Source: Acidimicrobiales bacterium
GTDB lineage: Bacteria > Actinomycetota > Acidimicrobiia > Acidimicrobiales > JAVJTC01
Reading direction: 5' to 3'
Length of the DNA: 49,745 nt
Assembly: GCA_040219085.1 (NCBI GenBank)
Contig: JAVJTC010000006.1
Span: 1-49,745 of the forward strand
Below are positions 19,869-27,969 of this stretch, in pieces. Position 1 is the stretch's first letter, and every line of letters begins with the position of its first letter. A program made the position numbers and the translations under genes. The notes below the pieces were generated by a model, which had not been told where the DNA came from, did not search any database, and was given only the letters and a program-made list of their open reading frames with translations.

Positions 19869-20518
19869 GCGGTTCCCAGCGGGTGATCGCGGTGGACGGC
19901 CCCGCGGGTTCGGGTAAGTCCACCCTGTCTCGCCTGGTGGCCGCGGAGCTCGGACTGGACCACCTCGACACAGGCGCCATGTACCGGGCGGTCGCCTGCG
20001 CTGTCCTGCGCCGTGGCCTGGACCCCTCTGATACGGCTGCGGTGTCCGAGGCCGCTGCGGACGCGTCCATCGAGATCGATGCCGGCACGGTCGTCGTCGA
20101 CGGAACGGATGTCACCGCGGAGATCCGGGGCACCGAGGTGACCGGAGCGGTGAGCGCGGTCGCGGCCAATCCGCAGGTTCGCGAGATCCTCCGGGTACGA
20201 CAGCGCGAGTGGGGACTCGACCGAGAAGGCGGCGTCCTGGAGGGCCGCGACATCGGCACGGCGGTGTTTCCCGACGCCGGTCTGAAGATCTACGTGACAG
20301 CGTCGGCGCACGAGCGCGCGCGCCGTCGGGCGGCCGAGAGCGGGGGAGACGTCGCCGTAATCGAGGCGGAGATCACGGCCCGTGACCACGCGGACTCCAC
20401 CCGGGAGCACGATCCCCTGACCGTCGCGGCCGACGCCGTCACCATCGACACCACGGACCTCACCGTCGACGAAGTGGTTCAACGGGTGGTGGCACTGGCG
20501 CGCGAGGTCGTCCGGTGA
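19865..20518 (+). CDS. cmk: Cytidylate kinase
   Basis: Phosphorylates CMP and dCMP. The P-loop GPAGSGKST is at residues 12-20. LDTGAMYRAVA is the nucleotide-binding segment and EGRDIGTAVFPDAGLKIYV the catalytic core. Length 217 aa. GTG start overlaps the aroA stop by 4 nt, so it is in the aroH-tyrA-aroA-cmk-plsC run, where aroA-cmk adjacency is common across bacteria. Confidence 0.95.
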   Translation: MSGSQRVIAVDGPAGSGKSTLSRLVAAELGLDHLDTGAMYRAVACAVLRRGLDPSDTAAVSEAAADASIEIDAGTVVVDGTDVTAEIRGTEVTGAVSAVAANPQVREILRVRQREWGLDREGGVLEGRDIGTAVFPDAGLKIYVTASAHERARRRAAESGGDVAVIEAEITARDHADSTREHDPLTVAADAVTIDTTDLTVDEVVQRVVALAREVVR

Positions 20519-20531
20519 GGGAGGTGGACCC

Positions 20532-21245
20532 GTGAGCGACGACGAGGCCCGTTTCGGCGGCGTCGAGTTCGGGCGGCCCCAGTCGTGGCGCCAACGGATC
20601 GTCTACTTCGTGCTGCACCGGCTCGCGCAGATCGTGTTCCGGCTCTACTTCAGAACGTGGTCGCGCGGGCGTGAGCGGTTCCCCATGAAGGGACCGGTCA
20701 TCATCTGTCCGGCCGGGCACCGTTCCAATCTCGACACGCCGCTCGTCGGGTCCTACACGCACCGGCAGCTGCGCTACATGGCGAAGGACTCGTTGTTCAC
20801 GAGTCCGTTCTGGACGCGCTTCATCGTCGCCCTCGGCGGATTCCCCGTGCACCGCGACCGCCTCGACCGGAAAGCCCTCGGCTACGCCACGGCGTGCCTG
20901 GAGCGGGGCGAGGCGCTCGTCGTCTTCCCTGAGGGTGAACGCAAGCAGGGGCCGAGGGTGCAGCCCCTTCTCGAGGGCGCCGTGTGGTTGTCGGTACGCA
21001 CCGGCGTGCCCATCCTGCCCCTCGGCGTGGGCGGCAGCGAGCAGGCGATGCCGAAGGGCACCGTCGTCCCGCGGCCCCGTGCCATCCGCTTCGTCACGGG
21101 CGAGCTCACCTGGCCGCCCGAGCCCAACGAGAGGGGCCGGGTTTCGCGCGAGGCGATCACGAAGGCCACCGAGGACCTGCGCGAGACGCTCCAGGGCCTC
21201 TTCGACGAAGCGCAGGTCTGGGCGGGCTCGCCCAACGAGCGGTGA
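20532..21245 (+). CDS. plsC: 1-acyl-sn-glycerol-3-phosphate acyltransferase family protein
   Basis: Likely adds the second acyl chain in phosphatidic acid synthesis at the inner membrane face. The HX4D catalytic motif is His63-Asp68 (GHRSNLD) and FPEGERKQGP is the substrate-binding block. A hydrophobic N-terminal stretch (IVYFVLHRLAQIVFRLYF, about 23-40) would anchor it. GTG start, SD GGGAGG. Length 237 aa. It ends the aromatic/cmk run; acyl acceptor could differ from lysophosphatidate. Confidence 0.87.
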   Translation: MSDDEARFGGVEFGRPQSWRQRIVYFVLHRLAQIVFRLYFRTWSRGRERFPMKGPVIICPAGHRSNLDTPLVGSYTHRQLRYMAKDSLFTSPFWTRFIVALGGFPVHRDRLDRKALGYATACLERGEALVVFPEGERKQGPRVQPLLEGAVWLSVRTGVPILPLGVGGSEQAMPKGTVVPRPRAIRFVTGELTWPPEPNERGRVSREAITKATEDLRETLQGLFDEAQVWAGSPNER

Positions 21246-21248
21246 AAC

Positions 21249-21893
21249 ATGGTGGCTGATCAGATCGACCTCGTCATCGACGAGGCTGTGAAGATTCAGC
21301 TCGAGGAACTCATCACGACCGACGCAGTTCAGAACTTCCCGTTGTTCGAGTTGATTCTCCGCTGGCCTGATCGTGACGAGGTGTTTCGAACGGCCGCCGC
21401 TCTCCTCTCTGCCGCCCGTAAGGAACGTCGCCTGGTTGGGCTGCGGATCCTCCGGGAGATCGATACCCAGAGGGACTCTGCGGCGCAGCTGGTGCTGACC
21501 GCCCTGGACGTCAGCGCCGAAGCGGATGAACTCGCCATACACCTGAGCGCGGTCGCCTGGTTGGGCACCGCTGAAGCGGTGAAACCAACGATAGTGCTCG
21601 TTGATCACCCCGATCCCGGGGTTCGTCATGCCATGACCGAGGTGCTCTCATTCTGCTCGCCGACGCCCATGCCCGGCGAGGTGCGCGACGCGTTGATCGT
21701 CCTGTCGGCGGACCCCGTCGAGAGAATCCGATTTTCGGCGGTCTTCGAGATCAGGAGCTGGATCGAGTCCCGCGGTTTGGGTGGTGACGAGGTCTTGACG
21801 GCGATGAGGGCTCGGTTGGAGGACGAAGACGAAGATGTCCGGCGAACGGCTCATGAGGCAGTTGCCCAGTTGGAGACAAACGGAGCTAGCTAA
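21249..21893 (+). CDS. HEAT-repeat-like protein
   Basis: 214 aa, made of repeated helical pairs such as AAALLSAARKERRLVGLRIL, HPDPGVRHAMTEVLSF and DEDVRRTAHEAVAQLE, the look of a HEAT/PBS-lyase repeat scaffold. No catalytic motif. Base composition is visibly less GC-rich than neighbours, with codons such as TTT, GTT and ATA that are rare around it. This suggests transfer together with the toxin-antitoxin pair that follows. Function unknown; HEAT proteins usually mediate protein contacts. It starts 3 nt after the plsC stop. Confidence 0.65.
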   Translation: MVADQIDLVIDEAVKIQLEELITTDAVQNFPLFELILRWPDRDEVFRTAAALLSAARKERRLVGLRILREIDTQRDSAAQLVLTALDVSAEADELAIHLSAVAWLGTAEAVKPTIVLVDHPDPGVRHAMTEVLSFCSPTPMPGEVRDALIVLSADPVERIRFSAVFEIRSWIESRGLGGDEVLTAMRARLEDEDEDVRRTAHEAVAQLETNGAS

Positions 21894-21898
21894 GCTAG
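21886..21898. promoter_or_regulatory. 13-bp palindrome overlapping the antitoxin -10 box
   Basis: CTAGCT-A-AGCTAG, a perfect inverted repeat, spans the TAAGCT -10 box (21891-21896), which is 6 nt from ATG 21903. The position fits an operator for autorepression by the antitoxin or the toxin-antitoxin complex. Confidence 0.5.
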
Positions 21899-21902
21899 GA
21901 CC

Positions 21903-22169
21903 ATGCCAAGCCATGTGGTGAACACGCACGAGGCGAAGAGTCGGCTATCTGAGCTCATCCGCGAGGCTGAGAACGGGATCGAGGTCATCGTTGCTCGCAA
22001 CGGAGCGCCGGTGGCGAAGATCATTCCGTGGCCTCCGCCGCGGCCGCCAAGGGTGGCTGGCGGATGGGCGGGGCGCGTCGAGCTGCCCGACGACCCTGAC
22101 GAGATCGTCGGCTCGGATCCGGAGGTCGTGGCCGCCTTCGCCGCCTCGGCTGCTGCCGACGAACAGTGA
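21903..22169 (+). CDS. Antitoxin, Phd/YefM family
   Basis: 88 aa. The N-terminal VVNTHEAKSRLSELIREAENGIEVIVARNGAPVAKI is a typical Phd/YefM DNA-binding dimer domain. The C-terminal tail (VELPDDPDEIVGSDPEV) would wrap the toxin and block its active site. The stop overlaps the toxin start by 4 nt (GTGA). A 13-bp palindrome lies over its promoter, consistent with autoregulation. Confidence 0.87.
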   Translation: MPSHVVNTHEAKSRLSELIREAENGIEVIVARNGAPVAKIIPWPPPRPPRVAGGWAGRVELPDDPDEIVGSDPEVVAAFAASAAADEQ

Positions 22170-22546
22170 GGCTCCTGGTCGACAGTCACGTGGCGCTGTG
22201 GTGGCTCGCCGGGCACGAGGCCCTCGGTGAGAACTGCAGGGAGGCTCTGGCCGGCGCGGATCAGGTGCTGTTCTCGGCAGCTACTCCCTGGGAGTTGGCC
22301 ATCAAGAGAGCGAGCGGAAAGATCGGGTTTCCCGACGGACTCGTGGCCGAGCTCACCGACAGTGGATTCGAGGAACTCCCGATTCGCGCCGAGCACGGCT
22401 TGCATGCGGCGGACCTGCCGCCCCATCACGCCGACCCGTTCGACCGGATGCTCGTCGCCCAGGCCCAGATGGAGGCACTCGACCTTGTGACCGCCGACCG
22501 CAGCCTCGGGGCCTATGACGTGGGGCTGGTCGACGCCCGGGTCTGA
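22166..22546 (+). CDS. vapC: PIN-domain toxin, VapC-like
   Basis: 126-aa PIN-fold RNase. Acidic active-site residues: Asp6 (LLVDSHVALWWL), Glu in PWELAIKRASGKI, Asp in HHADPFDRMLVAQA and Asp in LVTADRSL. The set is complete, so it should be active. Target RNA unknown; VapC proteins usually cut tRNA or rRNA. GTG start inside the antitoxin stop. The pair sits between the cmk-plsC run and convergent ispH. Confidence 0.88.
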   Translation: MRLLVDSHVALWWLAGHEALGENCREALAGADQVLFSAATPWELAIKRASGKIGFPDGLVAELTDSGFEELPIRAEHGLHAADLPPHHADPFDRMLVAQAQMEALDLVTADRSLGAYDVGLVDARV

Positions 22547-22553
22547 ATCGGAG

Positions 22554-23612
22554 TCAGTCGGTGGCCGGGGTGGCGGCGAGGCCGCCGTCCATCGCCGACA
22601 GCACGTCGCTGGCCGCCATCGCCCTGTCAGCGGTGATTCCGGACGGTAGGGGTGCGCCGATGCCCGCCGCAGCGAAACCGGCGACGGCACCGATGAGGTC
22701 CCTCAGCTGGCGTGGCGGGGGGAAGTACTCGTCTTCGACGGTGGCGCCGAGTTCCTCGACCCCGTCGCGGGGGTTCAGGCGGGCCACCACGGCGTCCACG
22801 AGTTCCTCGGGAGCCGACGCACCGGCCGTCACGCCGACGACACCGTGGAGATCGTCGGGCAGTTCGTTCGCGGCGTTGACGCGCAGTACCAGCGGGCAGC
22901 CGATCTCGCGGGCGAGCTTCTCGAGTGCGAGCGTGTTGGAGGAGTTGGAGGAGCCGACGACGATGAACGCGTCGCAGCGCTCGGCGATGTCGAGCAGGGC
23001 CGCCTGGCGGTTCGTGGTGGCGAAGCACAGATCGCTGCGTCCGGGGGTCCACATCTCGGGAAAGCGTTCCCGCGCCGCCTTCGCCACGCCGGACCAGTCG
23101 CTGTGCGACAGCGTCGTCTGGGCCAGCAGCGCCACGGGCTCGTCGAAGTCGGGGAGCGCGGCCACGTCGTCGACCGACTCGACCCGGTGGATGGCCTCGG
23201 GGGCGACGGCCATGGTCCCCACAGCCTCCTCGTGGCCCTCGTGGCCGACGTAGACGATTCTGTAGCCCTTGCCGGCGCGGACCTTCACCTCGTGGTGGAC
23301 CTTGGTGACCAGCGGACAGACCGAGTCGACGACGTAACCGCCGGTGTCGCGGGCCGCCTGGACCACCTCGGGTGCGGATCCGTGCGCCGACAGCATCAGC
23401 GGCGACCCGGGAGGAACCTCGTCGATCGAGTCGACGAAGACGACGCCGAGCTTCTCGAAGCGCCGCACGACGGCCTTGTTGTGGACGATCTCGTGGTAGC
23501 AGTACACGGGCGCCTCGAACGTGCGCACCATCACGGCGAGTGCCTTGATCGCCATCTCCACCCCGGCACAGAAGCCGCGGGGCGTGGCGAGCAGAACCTT
23601 GTCGACGTCCAC
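22554..23612 (-). CDS. ispH: 4-hydroxy-3-methylbut-2-enyl diphosphate reductase
   Basis: Last enzyme of the MEP isoprenoid pathway, an [4Fe-4S] reductase giving IPP and DMAPP. Cys15 in PRGFCAGVEMAI, the Cys in VDSVCPLVTKVH and a third Cys in SDLCFATTNRQ are the cluster ligands. VGHEGHEEAVGTM and GVTAGASAPEELV are family motifs. Length 352 aa. GTG start sits 6 nt from a TAGGGT box on the minus strand. Convergent with the toxin gene and divergent from the DUF512 gene. Confidence 0.95.
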   Translation of the reverse strand: MDVDKVLLATPRGFCAGVEMAIKALAVMVRTFEAPVYCYHEIVHNKAVVRRFEKLGVVFVDSIDEVPPGSPLMLSAHGSAPEVVQAARDTGGYVVDSVCPLVTKVHHEVKVRAGKGYRIVYVGHEGHEEAVGTMAVAPEAIHRVESVDDVAALPDFDEPVALLAQTTLSHSDWSGVAKAARERFPEMWTPGRSDLCFATTNRQAALLDIAERCDAFIVVGSSNSSNTLALEKLAREIGCPLVLRVNAANELPDDLHGVVGVTAGASAPEELVDAVVARLNPRDGVEELGATVEDEYFPPPRQLRDLIGAVAGFAAAGIGAPLPSGITADRAMAASDVLSAMDGGLAATPATD

Positions 23613-23618
23613 GACCCA

Positions 23619-23624
23619 ACCCTA
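23619..23624 (-). promoter_or_regulatory. -10 box (TAGGGT) of ispH
   Basis: Reads TAGGGT on the minus strand and ends 6 nt before the ispH GTG. Confidence 0.5.
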
Positions 23625-23687
23625 GCGACGCGCCCGCCGTGCACCGGTGTCGGCGGGGCCCACGCGTCGGGTCGCCGGGCCCGTGGG

Positions 23688-23693
23688 TATCCT
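23688..23693 (+). promoter_or_regulatory. -10 box (TATCCT) of the DUF512 gene
   Basis: TATCCT ends 7 nt before ATG 23701. The position argues against the longer open frame from 23647. Confidence 0.5.
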
Positions 23694-23700
23694 CGCCCCC

Positions 23701-25137
23701 ATGTCCCGCCCGCGCGTCGTCGCGGTCGCGCCCGGGTCTCCCGCATCGGCCGCCGGCCTCGCCGTCGGTGACGAGATCGTCACGATCGACGGTCGGGTAC
23801 CGGCCGACGTGATCGAGTACCAACAGCTCGTCGACGAGCCCGATGTCGTCCTCGAGGTCGACTCGGGCGGGCTCGTGCGCGAGGTCACGGCGGTCAAGGC
23901 CGCCGGTGAGAGCCTGGGGATCGAGGTCGACGCAGCGATCTTCGACGCGGTCCGGACCTGCGACAACCACTGTGAGTTCTGCTTCATCTACCAGTTGCCC
24001 AAGGGCATGCGGCGCAGCCTCTACCTCAAGGACGACGACTACCGCCTGTCGTTCCTCTATGGGAACTTCACGACGCTGACCCGCTTCACCGAGATGGATC
24101 TCGAGCGGGTCGTAACCGAGCGACTGTCCCCGTTGTACGTCTCGATCCACGCCACCGACCCCGAGGTCCGTGCCGAGATGCTGCGCAACCGTCGGGGGGC
24201 GACCAGCCTCCGCTGGTTGCGCGCCCTGCTGGACCACGGGATCGAGGTCCGGGGCCAGGTCGTCGTGTGTCCCGGGGTCAACGACGGGGGTGTTCTCGAG
24301 GACACGATGGCCGGAGTGCTCGACGAGTACCCCGAACTGGCGTCGGTGGCGGTCGTGCCACTGGGGATCAGCGACCACTCGAACGAGGCCCGCATGCGCG
24401 CGCACACCGTCGCCGAGGCGCAGGCGGTTCTCGACACGGTCGAGGAATGGCAGGCGATCTTCAGTGCCGTGCTCGGCCGGCGGATGGTCTTCGCCGCCGA
24501 CGAGTACCACCTTCTCGCCGATCGCCCGTTTCCCACCGCCGAGGCCTACGAGGACTTCGGCATGCACGAGGACGGCATCGGGATGGTCCGCACGTTCGAA
24601 CGCGAGTTGCGCGGTGAGGTCGACGAGCCGACCGGGCCCGCTGCCGGCTTCTTCGCCTGGGTCGACGGTGCGCCCGCCGAGGGCTACCGGGCCCCGAGGG
24701 TCGCCCCGGCGGCGACGCCCAGCCTGCGTGCCGACGCCGATGGCGCCGTGCCTGTGATGCTGGGCCCTCGGGCCGACGCACCCGTGACCATCCTGACCGG
24801 GGACTACGGCGCACGGGTCCTGCCGCCGATGCTCGACGCGATCGGCCGCGACGACATCGAGGTGTGTGCCGTGCCCAACCGGTTCTTCGGCGGGAACATC
24901 GGCGTGGCCGGGCTCATGGTGGGCGCCGACGTCGCCTCCGTTCTCGCCGAATCGCCGACCGGCCGTCGGTACCTTCTCCCCGATGTCTGCCTGTCGGGGG
25001 GAACCTTTCTCGACGGCATGTCCGTCGCCGATCTTCCCCGTCCCGTCGAGGTCGTCGCCACCGACGGGCTCGCGCTACGCCGGGCTCTCGGCATGTCCGC
25101 GGCGCCCGTCCCCACCACCTCCGGAGCCAGCTCATGA
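23701..25137 (+). CDS. DUF512 family protein with PDZ-like and radical-SAM-like Fe-S region
   Basis: 478 aa. Residues 1-65 are a PDZ-like domain (VAPGSPASAAGLAVGDEIVT). A CDNHCEFC cysteine cluster follows near residue 84 with CxxxCxxC spacing of radical-SAM proteins. The rest (IYQLPKGMRRSLYLKDDDYR, CPGVNDG, PNRFFGGNIGVAGLM, LPDVCLSGGTFLDGM) is the DUF512 signature. The family is conserved next to der in many bacteria, but its reaction is not established to my knowledge. ATG 23701 is leaderless. The stop overlaps the der ATG, so the two are coupled. Confidence 0.85.
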   Translation: MSRPRVVAVAPGSPASAAGLAVGDEIVTIDGRVPADVIEYQQLVDEPDVVLEVDSGGLVREVTAVKAAGESLGIEVDAAIFDAVRTCDNHCEFCFIYQLPKGMRRSLYLKDDDYRLSFLYGNFTTLTRFTEMDLERVVTERLSPLYVSIHATDPEVRAEMLRNRRGATSLRWLRALLDHGIEVRGQVVVCPGVNDGGVLEDTMAGVLDEYPELASVAVVPLGISDHSNEARMRAHTVAEAQAVLDTVEEWQAIFSAVLGRRMVFAADEYHLLADRPFPTAEAYEDFGMHEDGIGMVRTFERELRGEVDEPTGPAAGFFAWVDGAPAEGYRAPRVAPAATPSLRADADGAVPVMLGPRADAPVTILTGDYGARVLPPMLDAIGRDDIEVCAVPNRFFGGNIGVAGLMVGADVASVLAESPTGRRYLLPDVCLSGGTFLDGMSVADLPRPVEVVATDGLALRRALGMSAAPVPTTSGASS

Positions 25138-26483
25138 CCACCCTTCCCACCGTGGCGATCGTCGGGCGCCCCAACGTGGGCAAGTCCACGCTGATGAACC
25201 GGGTACTCGGCCGCCGCGAGGCCATCGTCGAGGAGCGTCCCGGGGTCACCCGTGACCGCAAGGAGGTCGTCGCCGACTGGCAGGGTCGCTTCTTCGTCCT
25301 CGTCGACACGGGCGGCTGGTCGCTCGCGGGCGACGACCTCGACGACAAGGTGTCGCGCCAGAGCGAGCAGGCGATGTACGCGGCGGACGTGGCCGTGCTG
25401 GTCGTGGACGCAACCACGGGTGTGACGTCCGAGGACGATCGTGTCGCGGACCTCCTGAGGCGGCGGGAGGGCCCGACGCTGGTGGCGGTCAACAAGGTCG
25501 ACGACCAGAGCCGCGAATCGCTGATCTGGGAGTTCATGTCGCTCGGGTTCGGTGATCCGTTCCCTCTCAGCGCGCTGCACGGCCGCGGTTCCGGCGACCT
25601 TCTCGATGCGATCGTCGCCCTGCTGCCGCCGGCCGAGGGCGAAGAGCCCGACGACGAGTGGATCGGCGACGATGATCTCGCCGGCGACGCCCTCGGCGAG
25701 GACGCCGACGAGGACCTGATCTCGGTGGCGATCGTCGGGCGCCCCAACGTCGGGAAGTCGACCCTCTTCAACCGTCTCGTCGGTGAGGACCGCTCGGTCG
25801 TCCACGACATGCCCGGCACCACCCGGGACTCGGTGGACACAGTCATCGAGACCGAGGTCGGCACGGTCCGGATCGTCGACACGGCCGGCCTGCGCCGGCG
25901 TTCCCGCATCGACGACGGCACGGAGTACTACGCGATGACCCGGGCGCTGTCGTCCATCGACCGCGCCGACATCGCGCTGCTCGTGATCGACGCCACCCAG
26001 GGCGTGACCCACCAGGACCAGCGCCTGGCGGAGCGGATCGACGTGGCCGGCTGCCCGATCATCATCGTGATGAACAAGTGGGAGATGCTCGACGCCGACA
26101 GCCGTCCCGTGGTGGAGCGCTCCATGGAACGCAAGCTGCACTTCCTCGGCGAGGCACCCATCATGCGGATCTCGGCCATCAGCGGGCGGGGCGTGCAGCG
26201 GCTCATGCCCCTGCTGAGTCGATCCGTGGACGATTACCACCGCCGCGTCCCCACCCGCCAGGTCAACCAGGTGATCCGCGAAGCCCAGATCGCCCAGGCG
26301 GCACCCGGCGGCGCGCGGGTGCTCTATGCCACCCAGGGGGCGATCGATCCGCCGACGTTCACCCTGTTCGCCAACCGGCGGCTGCCCCAGACCTACGTCC
26401 GCTATCTCGAACGGGCGCTGCGGGAGGCCTTCGACCTCGGCTCGACGCCGATCAAGCTCCGGGTGCGTAACCGCTCGGAGTAG
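25134..26483 (+). CDS. der: Ribosome biogenesis GTPase Der (EngA)
   Basis: Two tandem G domains followed by a KH-like domain; acts in 50S subunit maturation. G1 motifs are GRPNVGKST near residue 10 and again near residue 205. NKVD and NKWE are the two G4 motifs. An acidic linker (EGEEPDDEWIGDDDLAG) separates the domains. The KH-like C-terminus ends with FDLGSTPIKLRVRNR. ATG 25134 overlaps the DUF512 stop; 449 aa, normal length. The open frame extends upstream to 24864 only as a shadow inside the preceding gene. Confidence 0.96.
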   Translation: MTTLPTVAIVGRPNVGKSTLMNRVLGRREAIVEERPGVTRDRKEVVADWQGRFFVLVDTGGWSLAGDDLDDKVSRQSEQAMYAADVAVLVVDATTGVTSEDDRVADLLRRREGPTLVAVNKVDDQSRESLIWEFMSLGFGDPFPLSALHGRGSGDLLDAIVALLPPAEGEEPDDEWIGDDDLAGDALGEDADEDLISVAIVGRPNVGKSTLFNRLVGEDRSVVHDMPGTTRDSVDTVIETEVGTVRIVDTAGLRRRSRIDDGTEYYAMTRALSSIDRADIALLVIDATQGVTHQDQRLAERIDVAGCPIIIVMNKWEMLDADSRPVVERSMERKLHFLGEAPIMRISAISGRGVQRLMPLLSRSVDDYHRRVPTRQVNQVIREAQIAQAAPGGARVLYATQGAIDPPTFTLFANRRLPQTYVRYLERALREAFDLGSTPIKLRVRNRSE

Positions 26484-26523
26484 CGCACGGACCGGTGCCC
26501 GGAGCACTCGTCCGCGTCGGGAC

Positions 26524-26529
26524 TACGAT
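26524..26529 (+). promoter_or_regulatory. -10 box (TACGAT) of the phosphatase gene
   Basis: TACGAT ends 9 nt before ATG 26539, placing the transcription start at or near the start codon. Confidence 0.45.
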
Positions 26530-26538
26530 GGAACCCTC

Positions 26539-27642
26539 ATGGAGACACCGATCCTGGTCGTCGTGGCCTGTGCGTGTCTCGTGGCGGCCGCCGTATGGGT
26601 GCGGTCCGCGAGACACCGGCTTCGCTTCGTGCGACAGATCGAACGTCAACGCCGTCAGGCGGACCTGGCGGACCGGGCCGAGTTCGACGAGGCGCTCGAG
26701 TTGGCCAACTCGGGTTTCCGCAAGGAGGTCCACGCAGCGGGCCTCTACGTCGTCATCGCCCTCGCCAGCCTGGTCGTCGCGGTCACCGAGAGCCGCGGAT
26801 GGCTCTCCCTGTACGTCCTGGTCGCCATTCCGGCCCTGATCTCGGCGACGTGGGGTCGCAACTCCGCCCGGGAGGCCCGCATCACCCAGCAGCGCTTCGA
26901 GATCGAGAAGCGCGCCGAGGAGACCCTCGCCCAGGAGGACCTCGCACCCCGGGCCTGGGCCGGACGGCTCGCTCCGGAGGACCTGCCGGCCTTCAAGGGG
27001 TTCGAGACCGGTCAGGTGTACCAGGCCGGTTCGGGCCTGATGGCCGGCGACTTCTTCGACGTGTTCAACGTGGCCGAGACACGGGTGGCTGCGGTCCTCG
27101 GCGACGTCGCCGGACACGGCATCGAGTCGTCCATCACGGCGTTCCAGGCGAAGTACCTGCTGCGGGTGTTCCTGCGCCAGTTCCGTGATCCCGCCCAGGC
27201 CCTCCAGGAGCTCAACCGGCAGATGTCGAGCGGTGACCGCGGCGAGGAGTTCATCTCTCTCGTGGTCGTCGTCTTCGACACGCAGGCCCAGACGGTCAGG
27301 TACGCGTCCGCAGGTCACCCCGCTGCGTGGCTGTGGCACGACCGAGAGGTCATGCCACTGAGGGCGACGGGTCCCCTCGTCATGCTCCACGGGAGCTCCG
27401 AGTACTACAGCCGCGAGATCGGGTTGAACTCGGGCGACATCGTGCTGATGTACACCGACGGTCTCGCCGAGGTGAAGCGCGGATCGGATCTCTTCGGCGA
27501 GGACCGGGTGGCGATGTTGCTACGGCGGGACCCCACGGTTTCCCCTGAGGTGCTGTGCAAGCAGATGTACGAGGCGGCGAGCGACTTCTCGGACGGGCCG
27601 ATCGCCGACGACGTGGCGATCCTCGCCATCCGCAAGGTCTGA
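26539..27642 (+). CDS. PP2C-type (SpoIIE/RsbU) serine phosphatase with N-terminal membrane helices
   Basis: 367 aa. Membrane segments lie at about 4-21 (LVVVACACLVAAAVWV) and about 73-110 in one or two passes (LYVVIALASLVVAV, LYVLVAIPALISA). The C-terminal SpoIIE-type domain has GDFFDVFNV, VLGDVAGHGIESS (metal-binding Asp and Gly) and SGDIVLMYTDGLAEVK. Such enzymes dephosphorylate anti-anti-sigma factors in general-stress cascades. No STAS or anti-sigma gene is adjacent, so its partner is elsewhere. A short cytoplasmic segment between membrane passes is coiled-coil-like. Confidence 0.82.
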   Translation: METPILVVVACACLVAAAVWVRSARHRLRFVRQIERQRRQADLADRAEFDEALELANSGFRKEVHAAGLYVVIALASLVVAVTESRGWLSLYVLVAIPALISATWGRNSAREARITQQRFEIEKRAEETLAQEDLAPRAWAGRLAPEDLPAFKGFETGQVYQAGSGLMAGDFFDVFNVAETRVAAVLGDVAGHGIESSITAFQAKYLLRVFLRQFRDPAQALQELNRQMSSGDRGEEFISLVVVVFDTQAQTVRYASAGHPAAWLWHDREVMPLRATGPLVMLHGSSEYYSREIGLNSGDIVLMYTDGLAEVKRGSDLFGEDRVAMLLRRDPTVSPEVLCKQMYEAASDFSDGPIADDVAILAIRKV

Positions 27643-27646
27643 TTAG

Positions 27647-27892
27647 GTGCCATGGTGCGGGTCCTGCGACCGCTATCACGCGCCCTCGGCGCTGGCCGCG
27701 GACCGAACATGTCCGGTATGTGGCGGTCCCGTCGACGACGGCGGGTCGGGTGACGGAGCCGACGAGAAGATCGCGAAGGCGCCGGCCCACACCCGCATCC
27801 CGTGGCACTTCTGGGTCCTGATCGTCGCGATCTCGATCTATCTGGGTTGGCGCCTGATCCAGGGCCTCATCGCCCTCGCCGGGCTCTTCTGA
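27647..27892 (+). CDS. Small zinc-ribbon membrane protein
   Basis: 81 aa. The N-terminus has two cysteine pairs (CGSC at 4-7 and CPVC at 22-25) forming a zinc ribbon. One C-terminal transmembrane helix (WHFWVLIVAISIYLGWRLI) follows. GTG 27647 is 4 nt after the phosphatase stop, so the two are probably cotranscribed. Function unknown. Confidence 0.7.
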   Translation: MPWCGSCDRYHAPSALAADRTCPVCGGPVDDGGSGDGADEKIAKAPAHTRIPWHFWVLIVAISIYLGWRLIQGLIALAGLF

Positions 27893-27957
27893 GTCTCCTT
27901 CCACGGGAGGAGGCGGAGACCGCACCGCGGTCCGACGACCCTGACCTGCGCGTTTCG

Positions 27958-27963
27958 TACACT
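27958..27963 (+). promoter_or_regulatory. -10 box (TACACT) of the histidine kinase gene
   Basis: TACACT ends 6 nt before ATG 27970. Confidence 0.5.
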
Positions 27964-27969
27964 CGGCGG

